DNA of 64,000 nucleotides from a virus, in the IMG/VR virus record IMGVR_UViG_3300042384_000288, positions 1 to 64,000 of that record. One strand, 5' to 3'. The notes under the pieces were generated by a model, which did no database searches, was not told where the DNA came from, and saw only the letters and a program-made list of their open reading frames with translations. The first letter of the stretch is position 1. The number at the start of each line of letters is the position of its first letter. The translations under genes were made by a program, and so were the position numbers. Shown here one piece after another: positions 46,625 through 55,339 of this stretch.

Positions 46625-46632
46625 GATAAATA
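46625..46632 (+). promoter_or_regulatory. Late-type box GATAAATA between fibre genes 1 and 2
   Basis: GATAAATA, 20 nt before the ATG at 46653 with AGGTAACAAC between. It could raise expression of fibre genes 2 and 3. Confidence 0.4.
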
Positions 46633-46652
46633 TAATATAATAGGTAACAACA

Positions 46653-47969
46653 ATGGCATATAACATTACTTTAACAAATAGCACTACTATTGGTACCATC
46701 TCAGACGGTACAGTTAATAGTTCGGCTACTAGCTTAACCCTAATAGGAAAAAACTATGCCGGATATGGTAACTTTTTAAATCAAAATTTTTTAAAGTTAC
46801 TCGAAAACTTTTCTTTTGGAACACCGCCGATAGCGCCGCAGACAGGTCAGCTATGGTATGATTCAGCAAATAAAATTCTTAAAATTTCTGCAGATGGTAG
46901 CAGCAATCAATGGAAACCTGTTGCTAGTTTGACAAGATCAACAACCACTCCTACTGTGCCGGCACCGATCGAAGGTGACATGTGGTGGGACCAAACCGCG
47001 TTACAGCTTAAAGTATACGGTGGTGGAATTAGTGATTGGATTACAATAGGTCCTGCATTTAGTACTGTGGGCGGCACTAGCGGATCTGTTGTAGAGACAG
47101 TTTTAGATAATTTAGGCAACAGCCAGATTATTATTAAATTATATATTTCAGGTAGTGTAGTAGGCATTATTAGTGGAAATATAGCTGGATTTACCCCACA
47201 GACAACTATTACAGGTTTTTCTAATATTAATTATGGTTTTAATGTGCATTCAAGTGCAACTTTTGCAGGCGGTGACGCAGCTAATGCAACAACAATAAAC
47301 GGACTGGCATCAAATCAATTTTTACGCAGTGATGTAAATGACAACAACAGCGGATATAATCTGACTGTTGGTAGTTTAACAGTGGGCGGATTTTTTACTC
47401 AAACAGAAAATGCAGCTAATGTTGAATTGAGAAATACAAAAAATAACAGCGACTTAAGTTTTTACGTAAACAGCGCAAATACTGTTTCGAAAGTTTTTAG
47501 CATCACAGGAACTACTAAAGCCGCAACATTATCTAACGCATTATTAGTTCAAGGTGCATTAACTGCCAGCACTACCTTAGCAGTAACCGGAGCCGCAACA
47601 CTATCGTCTACACTACAGGTTACTGGAAATATAACTCCTCAAAGCAATGGCACAGGCAGTGTAGGTACTAATACCAACAGATTTGCCAATGTATTTGCTA
47701 ACATAGTAACAGCGACTGATGCAATAACTACCACAGTAACAGCAAATACAGTAACATCAAACCTAGTAACAGCAAACACAATAACAGTGGCCAATACAGT
47801 AGCAGCTGCTAACTTAACAGCATCTTCAACGTTTAAAACAGCAGTCTACGCTACAACAACAGCAAGAGACTCGGCTATTCCAAGTCCACAGGCTGGGATG
47901 ATTGTTTTTGTAACCACAGGCACAACATTCTGGGGATATAATGGCAGCGCATGGGTAGCATTAAATTAA
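46653..47969 (+). CDS. Tail fibre protein 2 of 3
   Basis: This 438-residue paralogue of the preceding fibre has the same start (MAYNITLTNSTTIGTISDG, LTLIGKNYAGYGNFLNQNF, LLENFSFGTPPIAPQTGQLW). The middle has Thr/Ala-rich beta repeats (ALLVQGALTASTTLAVTGAA, and runs of TVTANTVTSNLVTANT). The tip ARDSAIPSPQAGMIVFVTTG, then FWGYNGSAWVALN, is a short knob seen at the ends of many fibres. The distal part is unrelated to that of fibre 1 or 3. Confidence 0.75.
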   Translation: MAYNITLTNSTTIGTISDGTVNSSATSLTLIGKNYAGYGNFLNQNFLKLLENFSFGTPPIAPQTGQLWYDSANKILKISADGSSNQWKPVASLTRSTTTPTVPAPIEGDMWWDQTALQLKVYGGGISDWITIGPAFSTVGGTSGSVVETVLDNLGNSQIIIKLYISGSVVGIISGNIAGFTPQTTITGFSNINYGFNVHSSATFAGGDAANATTINGLASNQFLRSDVNDNNSGYNLTVGSLTVGGFFTQTENAANVELRNTKNNSDLSFYVNSANTVSKVFSITGTTKAATLSNALLVQGALTASTTLAVTGAATLSSTLQVTGNITPQSNGTGSVGTNTNRFANVFANIVTATDAITTTVTANTVTSNLVTANTITVANTVAAANLTASSTFKTAVYATTTARDSAIPSPQAGMIVFVTTGTTFWGYNGSAWVALN

Positions 47970-47983
47970 GATAACGGAACAAT

Positions 47984-49531
47984 ATGCCATACATTATAAC
48001 AACAACAGCAGGTGCAACGCTAACAACTGTAGCAGACGACGTCGTTAACACCACAAGTACTAGCCTAAGTTTAATTGGTAAAAACTATGCTGGCTATGGT
48101 ATATTCTTAAATGAAAATTTTGTAAGTCTATTAGAAAACTTTAATAACAGTACTGCACCTGCAGCACCTTTAACTGGACAATTATGGTTTGACAACTCTG
48201 GCGGCATATTAAAGTTTTACACAGGGGTTGTATGGAAACCGATCAGCACCAGTGCAGCCAGTGCAACTGAACCAAATAACCCTATAGTGGGTGATTTATG
48301 GTGGAATACTCTAACATCACAGCTTAATGTTCGTGGTCCTAGTAATTGGGTGGTGATCGGACCGGCATTTACTTCGATAGCAGGAACATCAGGCGCCATT
48401 ATAGAAACCATTTTAGATACTGTTTTATTAAGTCATGTTGTGGTTAACTTTTACATTAGTAATACCGTAGTTTCTATTCTAAGCAAAGACTCGTCGTTTA
48501 CTCCTCAAGTACCAATACCAGGATTTCCTACAATTAATCCCGGATTAAATTTAATATCAAGTTCGGTGCTGCCATCCAGTCAATTCTGGGGTAATTCTGT
48601 CAGCGCAGGTAGCGTAAGCGGAGTTAGCTTGACTAACTTCCTTAGATCAGATCAGGCTTCTACTAACGGTAGTAATACATTGACCGTGGGCAAACTTCAA
48701 GCAAATGCACATTTGCTTATTGATCCTACTCCAGCTGACGTACAGATTTATAGCAATAGTCCTGGTACATCTAAAGATATTGGAATATATGTCAACAGAG
48801 GCGGTACTCCGACATTAACTCAACGCTCAATTGCCACCACTGGCGGCACACAGTTTTATGCAAACTTAACTACAGTAAATGTAAATCCAACCAGCGACAA
48901 CGTAAGTGTAATTGGCAGTGGGACTACAAGATATGCAAATGTGCATAGCGTATCATTTACTGGAACAAACTTTTTCGGTACTGTGGGCACATTAACTACA
49001 TTAGGTGTAAGTGGTGTAACTACAGTTAACAGTGGTAATAATGTTACTGCTATTGTCAACGGTGGTACCAGCGGGATTGGTAATATCGGAACAGCGGCTA
49101 AGCCGTTTAACACAATTTTTGCTAGATCAACTTCGGCACAATACGCTGACTTGGCAGAACGTTTTGAAACTGACAGTCCTTTAATGCCAGGAACTGTGGT
49201 TGAACTTGGCGGTGCTAAAGAAATTACGCAAGCAGTTCAAGAACTAAGTGAAGAAGTGTTTGGTGTTATAAGTACATTACCAGGCTTCTTATTAAACGGT
49301 AATGCAGGAACAGATATAACTCATCCTCCGATTGCAGTTAATGGTCGAGTACCAGTGAGAGTAATAGGTACTTGTAGGAAAGGTGATCGATTAGTCAGCG
49401 CCGGCCGTGGTGTAGCACGTGCAGCTCAGAGAAGTGAACTTACTGCATTTAATGTAATTGGCCGCGCACTACAAGATAAAATTACCAACGAAGAAGGGTT
49501 GGTAGAAGCAATAGTTAAATTAAACAGTTAA
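47984..49531 (+). CDS. Tail fibre protein 3 of 3 with C-terminal chaperone-type domain
   Basis: This is a 515-residue paralogue. The shared N-terminus is present (LSLIGKNYAGYGIFLNENF, LLENFNNSTAPAAPLTGQLW). The last 145 residues differ: FARSTSAQYADLAERFETD, PGTVVELGGAKEIT, VFGVISTLPGFLLN and VPVRVIGTCRKGDRL. This is the fibre C-terminal domain with the YADLAE signature, often an assembly domain that may be cleaved off. I cannot assign a cleavage Ser. A GTTRYANVHS element precedes it, typical of beta-prism shafts. Confidence 0.78.
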   Translation: MPYIITTTAGATLTTVADDVVNTTSTSLSLIGKNYAGYGIFLNENFVSLLENFNNSTAPAAPLTGQLWFDNSGGILKFYTGVVWKPISTSAASATEPNNPIVGDLWWNTLTSQLNVRGPSNWVVIGPAFTSIAGTSGAIIETILDTVLLSHVVVNFYISNTVVSILSKDSSFTPQVPIPGFPTINPGLNLISSSVLPSSQFWGNSVSAGSVSGVSLTNFLRSDQASTNGSNTLTVGKLQANAHLLIDPTPADVQIYSNSPGTSKDIGIYVNRGGTPTLTQRSIATTGGTQFYANLTTVNVNPTSDNVSVIGSGTTRYANVHSVSFTGTNFFGTVGTLTTLGVSGVTTVNSGNNVTAIVNGGTSGIGNIGTAAKPFNTIFARSTSAQYADLAERFETDSPLMPGTVVELGGAKEITQAVQELSEEVFGVISTLPGFLLNGNAGTDITHPPIAVNGRVPVRVIGTCRKGDRLVSAGRGVARAAQRSELTAFNVIGRALQDKITNEEGLVEAIVKLNS

Positions 49532-49540
49532 GGAACTAAG

Positions 49541-50458
49541 ATGGCATACTCACAAGGTGGACTGATTGAAGCAACGGATTATAACAATCTTATCAACGGT
49601 TCCAATCAATTAAACACAGTATGGGGTGTAGGCAACGGAGACGCGGGCTACGGACAAACTGCCATTGGCACAGTGGTAGCTGGAACTACAGTAACAGCTA
49701 CACAGTGGGCAACATTGATTAATACCTTAAACAGTGCTAGAAATCATCAGAGTGGAGTAGGGTCCGGTATTAGTGCTGTTACAGCTGGCCAGACTATTAA
49801 CCACTTAAACACCTTACAAACAGAAATTAACACAGCATTTACTAACCGAGGATTGCGTAATGCAACGGGCAGCACAACCACAGGCACAACTGATACAACC
49901 AATCCAACAGCAGGTGCTACATCAGCATTTAGTTATTTTAGAGACACCAACGTAACATTTAGCAGTGCTAACGCTGCTCGCTACTTCTTCAACGCTGGCG
50001 GGCAGATTAACTTTGTATGCAGTGCTACAGACAATGCTGGCACTAGTCGCAGTCAAACACTCAGGGATATGATAAATCAAGTTGGCGGCTTAAGTGCATT
50101 CCGTAATACTACCAATACTGGTCGCACTGGTACTGGTGGTACTATAGTTACTAATAACACCAGCTTTGGTTACAGAAATTTAACAGCCAGTGCCCAAAAT
50201 GTAGTTGACAATGATATTAGTGGCACATACTCAGCACACGATGTTAAATTACAATTATTCTCAAACGGTATAGATACAACCGACGGCTCAAACGGCGCAT
50301 CAGTTGTGTTTAGGCTGTTAGCAACCGCAGCCGCAGATGATAGTTTTGGTGGTGGTATTAATATCTCTCTGTCAGTCAGAGCAGACATAGTGTTTCCATC
50401 AACTGCACACCTGACTAATGTGTGGGGCACACCTACAATCTCATTCGACGGTGCATAA
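49541..50458 (+). CDS. Tail-fibre-associated structural protein
   Basis: This 305-residue protein starts YSQGGLIEATDYNNLINGSN, a short helical-turn element I recall from phage structural proteins, followed by WGVGNGDAGYGQTAIG and a helix (WATLINTLNSARNHQSG). The C-terminal 150 residues are beta-rich (SYFRDTNVTFSSANAARYFFNAGG, DNDISGTYSAHDVKLQLF) and end in a VWGTPTISFDGA strand. It is the last gene before the strong terminator at 50495-50525, and so ends the late structural operon. Fibre tip, adhesin or baseplate decoration cannot be distinguished. Confidence 0.6.
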   Translation: MAYSQGGLIEATDYNNLINGSNQLNTVWGVGNGDAGYGQTAIGTVVAGTTVTATQWATLINTLNSARNHQSGVGSGISAVTAGQTINHLNTLQTEINTAFTNRGLRNATGSTTTGTTDTTNPTAGATSAFSYFRDTNVTFSSANAARYFFNAGGQINFVCSATDNAGTSRSQTLRDMINQVGGLSAFRNTTNTGRTGTGGTIVTNNTSFGYRNLTASAQNVVDNDISGTYSAHDVKLQLFSNGIDTTDGSNGASVVFRLLATAAADDSFGGGINISLSVRADIVFPSTAHLTNVWGTPTISFDGA

Positions 50459-50464
50459 AATCTA

Positions 50465-50494
50465 TTGACATACTATAGTAATATGTGTTATAAT
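50465..50494 (+). promoter_or_regulatory. Consensus sigma-70 promoter
   Basis: TTGACA (50465-50470), an 18-bp spacer and TATAAT (50489-50494): both hexamers are perfect. The expected start near 50501 falls inside the left arm of the adjoining terminator hairpin. It should drive the genes from 50542 on, early in infection. Confidence 0.8.
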
Positions 50495-50525
50495 AAAGGT
50501 AAGTTTTTTCCGCTTACCTTTTTTT
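50495..50525 (+). terminator. Rho-independent terminator ending the fibre operon
   Basis: AAAGGTAAG pairs with CTTACCTTT across a 9-nt loop, followed by a T run to 50525. Transcripts that begin at the overlapping promoter lack most of the left arm and should not be terminated here. Confidence 0.8.
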
Positions 50526-50541
50526 ACGGCTATATACTTAT

Positions 50542-50856
50542 ATGACAGAATTAGATCAACTAACCAAACAAATACGTCAAGCAACTGACTACCAAACTAA
50601 CAAGCAGATCCTGCGTGAAAAAATTCAAGCAGATTTACATTTTGCCTATAACGGAGGATTGTTCAAAACTTCGCCAGAACTAATTGGATTTATCAATGCC
50701 TGGGATAGTGAAACATTGTATTTAGAAGATACCTACGAAAATCCAATTGAAATCAATCGAGACGAATTTTTATCTTTGTGCCGGCAACAATACCAACAGG
50801 TAATGAACACTTGGCATATAGAACATGAAGAACTTAAACGTGCCCGCAAAGTCTAG
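50542..50856 (+). CDS. Conserved helical phage protein
   Basis: This 104-residue protein contains FAYNGGLFKTSPELIGFINAW, then LEDTYENPIEINRDEFL and QQYQQVMNTWHIEHEEL. I recall this type, with the LEDxYxNPxxxxR pattern, near fibre or terminase genes of marine T4-like phages, without known function. It is mainly alpha-helical. It is the first gene of the unit behind the consensus promoter and overlaps the next gene by 32 nt. Confidence 0.6.
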   Translation: MTELDQLTKQIRQATDYQTNKQILREKIQADLHFAYNGGLFKTSPELIGFINAWDSETLYLEDTYENPIEINRDEFLSLCRQQYQQVMNTWHIEHEELKRARKV

Positions 50857-51634
50857 AGGTGTTATATTATTTGCCTTTAATACTGCGGCAGTTGACTATG
50901 TGGCAATTGCAGATCAATCAGCGCGGCTTATACATCACACGCTAAATTTGCCTGTGACGCTGATAACTGACAAAGAAACAACTACTGAACACATTGATCA
51001 AACATTTGTAGTTGAAAACAATATAAACAATGTTCGCAAAGGTTATGCTAATTTAACAGCTTGGCGCAATGGCAATAGATACCAAGCATACGAACTAAGT
51101 CCTTATGATGAAACCTTACTCATTGACAGCGACTACCTAATGTTAGATCAGTCATTGTTAAAGTTGCTTGACTTAACTCAAGATTACCAAATTATGGGCA
51201 GTAATAAATTTCTCAAAGCAGTGTCGCCTACTCTGATGTCCGCTACCAGCATACCACAGGTATGGGCCACTGCGGTACTATTCAAAAAGACCTTAAAGTC
51301 TCAACTGTTATTTGCCCTAGTAGGAAGAATACAGCGCAATTATGATTACTATAGACGACTATACAACATAACTGCTACTAACTTTCGCAATGATTTTGCC
51401 TTTGCCATAGCCAACAACATTATCAACGGCTACGCACAAGACAACTTAATACCTTGGGCTATGCTGACCGCAGAAAATCCCGTAGTCAATATAGAAACAA
51501 CAACAAATGGATTAATAGTTAGAGAAGAGTCGCAGGCATATCTAATACCTCGTCAGAATCTACACATCATTGATAAAGATTATCTAACATCACCTAAGTT
51601 TGAACTATTTGTAGACAGTCTATGCCAAGAATAA
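50825..51634 (+). CDS. Glycosyltransferase-like protein (GT-A type)
   Basis: This 269-residue protein has a first half that fits a GT-A nucleotide-sugar fold: ILFAFNTAAVDYVAIAD as the first strand and helix, LPVTLITD, then YELSPYDETLLIDSDYLML with a DSD in the place of the metal-binding DxD. A helical second half follows. The ATG at 50825 lies inside the previous gene; MKNLNVPAKSRG is a weakly supported start and the fold begins at residue 12. The next gene is a paralogue and overlaps it by 13 nt. The sugar and acceptor are unknown. Confidence 0.5.
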   Translation: MKNLNVPAKSRGVILFAFNTAAVDYVAIADQSARLIHHTLNLPVTLITDKETTTEHIDQTFVVENNINNVRKGYANLTAWRNGNRYQAYELSPYDETLLIDSDYLMLDQSLLKLLDLTQDYQIMGSNKFLKAVSPTLMSATSIPQVWATAVLFKKTLKSQLLFALVGRIQRNYDYYRRLYNITATNFRNDFAFAIANNIINGYAQDNLIPWAMLTAENPVVNIETTTNGLIVREESQAYLIPRQNLHIIDKDYLTSPKFELFVDSLCQE

Positions 51635-52482
51635 CATCACACCAAGAACAGCAGGGATTTTTAACTATTGCTCAGAACACAGTAGATACTGACTATCTAA
51701 AGTTAGCCTATGTTCAAGCCATGAGCATTAAACTTGTAATGCCGCAGAGCAAATATGCAGTATTAGTTGATCACAATACTTTAGCGAGCGTAACTGAACA
51801 ACATAGACGAGTATTTGACTATGTTATCACTATTGACAATGACATGGCTGCCGACGAAACTTGGAAACTCAGTAATGAGTGGCAGGTGTTTGAACTAACT
51901 CCATTCAAAGAAACTATTAAATTAGAAAGTGATATTGTGTTTACTCGTAGTATCGAGCATTGGTGGACAGCGTTCAGACTGCGTGACATAGTGTTAAGCA
52001 CCGGCTGTAGAGATTATCGAGGTCAGTTGAGCACAGCAAGAGACTATCGTCGAGTATTTGATGATAACCAACTGCCTGATGTATACAATGGTCTAATGTA
52101 TTTTAGATACACAAGAACAGCTACGCAGTTTTTTAACATAGCTCAACAGATATATGCTAATTGGGATTATGTCAGTCAACAACTTTTAAAGAATTGTAGA
52201 GACCCGAGCCCAACCACTGACGTGGTCTATGCACTATCAGCAAAGATATTGGGAGTACAGTTATGCACGTTGCCTTCGGCAGACTTTATTAACTTTACTC
52301 ATATGAAGCCTGCTATTAATGCATGGTCTATTCGACCTTGGTGTGAACAGGTAGTATGTGAAACTGACCTACCTATGTTGCGCATAGCCAATCAAAATCA
52401 ATATCACCCAGTACACTATCATGACAAGACATGGGTTACTGATGACATTGTTAAGGAGTATGAGCATGAATTCTTTAGATGA
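51622..52482 (+). CDS. Glycosyltransferase-like protein (GT-A type), paralogue
   Basis: This 286-residue protein has the same plan as its neighbour: FLTIAQNTVDTDYLKLAYVQ, YAVLVDH, then VFELTPFKETIKLESDIVF, where ESD replaces DSD. VYNGLMYFRYT and later TDVVYALSAKIL match the acceptor-side segments typical of such proteins. Changing the first Asp of the DxD motif may weaken metal binding. It begins 12 nt before the end of the neighbour and overlaps the next gene by 17 nt. Confidence 0.5.
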   Translation: MPRITSHQEQQGFLTIAQNTVDTDYLKLAYVQAMSIKLVMPQSKYAVLVDHNTLASVTEQHRRVFDYVITIDNDMAADETWKLSNEWQVFELTPFKETIKLESDIVFTRSIEHWWTAFRLRDIVLSTGCRDYRGQLSTARDYRRVFDDNQLPDVYNGLMYFRYTRTATQFFNIAQQIYANWDYVSQQLLKNCRDPSPTTDVVYALSAKILGVQLCTLPSADFINFTHMKPAINAWSIRPWCEQVVCETDLPMLRIANQNQYHPVHYHDKTWVTDDIVKEYEHEFFR

Positions 52483-52813
52483 ATTAATTAAGGCATTTAG
52501 TTTAATAGAAGAAATAGTTGAAGAGCCATTTGAATACAGAATACATTATGACGACGCTGGTAATATTACCATGTGCACCATGCAGGATCATCCTGTAGAA
52601 ACTGATTATATTGTAGTGACTAAAGAAGAATATGATAACTACTATCAATACACTGTAGTCGACGCTAAACTTAAAAAGATTGACAGGAATCCAGGATATA
52701 ATGTACAATTAATTAAGAGCAATAGTGGATATCGAGTGGTAAAGAACCACGCCGGCCTTATTGTAGAAGGCAACGAAATCTATGAGAATATAGAATACTA
52801 TGCCGCTAATTGA
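52466..52813 (+). CDS. Conserved hypothetical protein
   Basis: This encodes 115 residues from ATG 52466, which has AAGGAG 7 nt before it; the ATG at 52460 is too close to that site. The protein holds EEPFEYRIHYDDAGNITMCT, DYIVVTKEEYDNYYQYTVVD and a C-terminal strand pair (GYRVVKNHAGLIVEGN). It looks like a small beta domain with one helix. I recall similar small proteins in marine phage genomes without known function. Its 3' end overlaps the antisense homing endonuclease gene by 16 bp. Confidence 0.6.
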   Translation: MNSLDELIKAFSLIEEIVEEPFEYRIHYDDAGNITMCTMQDHPVETDYIVVTKEEYDNYYQYTVVDAKLKKIDRNPGYNVQLIKSNSGYRVVKNHAGLIVEGNEIYENIEYYAAN

Positions 52814-53475
52814 CGGCGTTTTTCTTGAGCCAATTTAACTCCGGCCGAAATCCTTGCTTTTGTTTCGTCTGATACTCCGCGAGTTCTATTAGATTCTGCA
52901 ATTTTTGCTTTAGATTCAGCTGTGTGTTGTGGTCCAGAAATTTTACCTTTCTTATGTGATGGCCGACCTTTTAGTGTATTTGATATTTTAGCTTTGTTTT
53001 CTTCTGACATTGGCCCTTTTAATTTTCCTTTTAATCTTGCAGCTATATTAGCCGCATGTTCTGCGGTTTTCTTTTTACCCTTGCTTGCTGATGACATTTT
53101 TGCTTTAGTCTCGGCAGATAAAGGAATACCTATACAGCGGAGTGTTAATAGTATAGCATATTCTTTTTTGATTTGGTTATACAACCTAGAATTTATATAT
53201 CGTTGTTGATATAATCTGCTGCGTTTCATTCCTATTGCGGCATGTATCATTTTTTTGTATGCTGTACCCGATGTCATTTTTGGCAACAACATATGACATA
53301 TAAAATGCTCACGTCCAGTTAATTTAACTAAATTGGCGCTACTATTGTTGCCGCCTAGGGATTTAGGAATAATATGATGTTTTTCGATATAAACATCTTC
53401 TAATAACTCTCTTGACTTTGCTTTATTAATGATGTTATAATATATGTTAGTGTATTTGTTGTTTATAAATATCAT
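52798..53475 (-). CDS. HNH homing endonuclease with NUMOD3 repeats
   Basis: This 225-residue protein has the HNH core EKHHIIPKSLGGNNSSANLV followed by LTGREHFICH, with the His pair, Asn and distal His in place. Then come KAK and DET-type NUMOD3 repeats (LSAETKAKMSSASKGKKK, MSEENKAKISNTLKGR, HTAESKAKIAESNR, VSDETKARISAGVK), which wrap the DNA target. It is the only minus-strand gene between 50465 and the right edge. It fits exactly between two plus-strand genes, and its start lies over a late box of the opposite strand. This is the pattern of a mobile gene inserted between cistrons. Confidence 0.9.
   Translation of the reverse strand: MIFINNKYTNIYYNIINKAKSRELLEDVYIEKHHIIPKSLGGNNSSANLVKLTGREHFICHMLLPKMTSGTAYKKMIHAAIGMKRSRLYQQRYINSRLYNQIKKEYAILLTLRCIGIPLSAETKAKMSSASKGKKKTAEHAANIAARLKGKLKGPMSEENKAKISNTLKGRPSHKKGKISGPQHTAESKAKIAESNRTRGVSDETKARISAGVKLAQEKRRQLAA
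53464..53471 (+). promoter_or_regulatory. Late promoter box TATAAATA before the glycosyltransferase/radical SAM unit
   Basis: Exact TATAAATA, 19 nt before the ATG at 53491 with an AGGA between. It is the only late box I see in the accessory island. Confidence 0.65.
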
Positions 53476-53490
53476 ACAGGACCTTTAAAA

Positions 53491-54393
53491 ATGACTACTA
53501 TTGTAGATGTGGCAGATTTATCAACTATTTATCTAAGTTATGACGAGCCGAGAAAAGAAGAGTTTTGGATTAAGATTCAAAACATGGTTCCGTGGGCTAA
53601 ACGTGTAGATGGGGTTAAGGGCAGTGATGCCGCGCACAAAGCCGCAGCGTCAGCCAGTGATACCGATCGCTTTGTGTTAATCGACGGAGATAACATACCA
53701 GACCCTGCCTTCTTTAATCTTCAGTTGGTATTGGATAACATATCCAGTAATAAAGTTTTTCGGTGGCGAGCCAAGAATCAAATAAACGGACTACAGTACG
53801 GTAACGGTGGACTAAGCTGCTGGACTAAAGAGTTTATAGAAAATATGCAGACACATGAAGCCAGCGATGGCAGTGCGGCTAACGATGTAGAGTTTTGCTT
53901 CTATCCTAATTATTGGGCAATGAGTGATTGCTACAGTACAACATACCCTAACGCTACACCATTTCAAGCATGGCGAGCAGGATTCCGCGAAGGCGTTAAG
54001 ATGTGTTTAGATCGTGGAGCAAAGCCCCCAATGGAAGAATTTGAGCGACGTGTACATAGTCGTAACTATGATAACTTATGTATTTGGCAAACCGTCGGAG
54101 CAGATGTTGAGAATGGATTTTGGGCTATACTCGGAGCACGTCAAGGTACGTATCTAACAATGTTAGAAGATCAATGGGACTACAAACAAGTACAAAATTT
54201 TGATGCGCTTGAAAAACTATGGAATGAATACGAAAGTATCAATGAACCCATAGATCACTGTAACCACTTAGGTGATGTATTACGTACTCGTTTAGGGTTG
54301 CCTATTGTAGACATGAATCCAGATGAAAGCAAGTTCTTTAAACATCATTATAAAAGTAACTTTAAGAATCAAGGCATAATGGTGCGTGAATAA
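53491..54393 (+). CDS. Putative glycosyltransferase (cyanophage-type)
   Basis: This 300-residue protein belongs to a type I recall from marine T4-like phages. IYLSYDEPRKEEFW opens it, then MVPWAKRVDGVKGSDAAHKA, FVLIDGDNIPDPAFF with DGD in the DxD place, and a C-terminal half with the NDVEFCFYPNYW segment. The opening and the DxD support a GT-A fold. The start at 53491 follows the late box. It overlaps the next gene by 8 nt and begins a chain of five overlapping genes. Confidence 0.5.
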   Translation: MTTIVDVADLSTIYLSYDEPRKEEFWIKIQNMVPWAKRVDGVKGSDAAHKAAASASDTDRFVLIDGDNIPDPAFFNLQLVLDNISSNKVFRWRAKNQINGLQYGNGGLSCWTKEFIENMQTHEASDGSAANDVEFCFYPNYWAMSDCYSTTYPNATPFQAWRAGFREGVKMCLDRGAKPPMEEFERRVHSRNYDNLCIWQTVGADVENGFWAILGARQGTYLTMLEDQWDYKQVQNFDALEKLWNEYESINEPIDHCNHLGDVLRTRLGLPIVDMNPDESKFFKHHYKSNFKNQGIMVRE

Positions 54394-55339
54394 ATACACA
54401 TTAGAATTAGAAAATGACCAATTATTAAATATAATTCCACTGGTTAAATTCTTAAAAGATCACGAAGGAAAAGATATATCTTTATCTGTAAATCAAGAAT
54501 CGCATTGCCTTGAACATTGCAGAGTTTACGAGTTGCTTGATCTGTTTAATTTTAAGTCGGTAGTAATATATACGCAAAACTCTATTGAACAGCACAAGAA
54601 ATATATTATAGTATCGCGAGCAAGATTTTATTGGCTTCGCAAAGCAAAACTAGAAGCAGACCTAACAAAAAATTATGTATGGGATCAAACAAAAGTGTTT
54701 GGGTGCTTTTATGGCAGACCGTCTGCTGTTAGATTAGGTATAGCAGGTTATCTAACTAAAAATTATTTAGAAAAGTCATTAATAAAAATTAAATTTGATA
54801 CAACACACGAAGATTTAAGAAAACAATTTGAAATGACTAAAATATTTTCTTGGGATGTTAACAGTTTAAATAACATAGACTTATTATTATCTACTATACA
54901 GTTATCTACAGATTATGCATATAATTTACAGTCGGGTGAATATGATTACACCCATACTCTATCTAACGATTATAGAAGTATTTTTGTTGACATCATAAGT
55001 GAGCCTAACAATATAGGAAATAGCTTTTATCCGTCTGAAAAGTTTGCTCGTGCGGTGCTTTGTAAAAAACCTTTTATCGTTATGGCTCCAAAACATTATT
55101 TAAAATATCTTAAACAAATGGGATTTAAAACATTTAACAATTGGTGGAGTGAATCATACGATGATTTAGAAGTTAAGGATAGATATTTTGCTATACTACA
55201 GTTAATAGATCAAATAGCTTTATTAACAATAAATCAATTGGAAGAACTAAATTCTGAGATGTCGTCTGTCACAGAGCACAACTATCAATTATTGATTAGC
55301 GGTAATTATAGTGAAATTATAAAACCAATTAATGAATAA
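54386..55339 (+). CDS. GT-B/GT10-like glycosyltransferase A
   Basis: This encodes 317 residues from GTG 54386, overlapping the previous stop. The C-terminal part shows the family hallmark FVDIISEPNNIGNSF, then PSEKFARAVLCKKPFIVMAP and FKTFNNWWSESYDD. The glutamate-lysine followed by a helix and K-PFIV strand resembles the donor-binding segment of GT10 fucosyltransferases. A paralogue lies at 56177-57202. The gene is strongly AT-rich. Its donor and acceptor are unknown. Confidence 0.45.
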   Translation: MNKYTLELENDQLLNIIPLVKFLKDHEGKDISLSVNQESHCLEHCRVYELLDLFNFKSVVIYTQNSIEQHKKYIIVSRARFYWLRKAKLEADLTKNYVWDQTKVFGCFYGRPSAVRLGIAGYLTKNYLEKSLIKIKFDTTHEDLRKQFEMTKIFSWDVNSLNNIDLLLSTIQLSTDYAYNLQSGEYDYTHTLSNDYRSIFVDIISEPNNIGNSFYPSEKFARAVLCKKPFIVMAPKHYLKYLKQMGFKTFNNWWSESYDDLEVKDRYFAILQLIDQIALLTINQLEELNSEMSSVTEHNYQLLISGNYSEIIKPINE

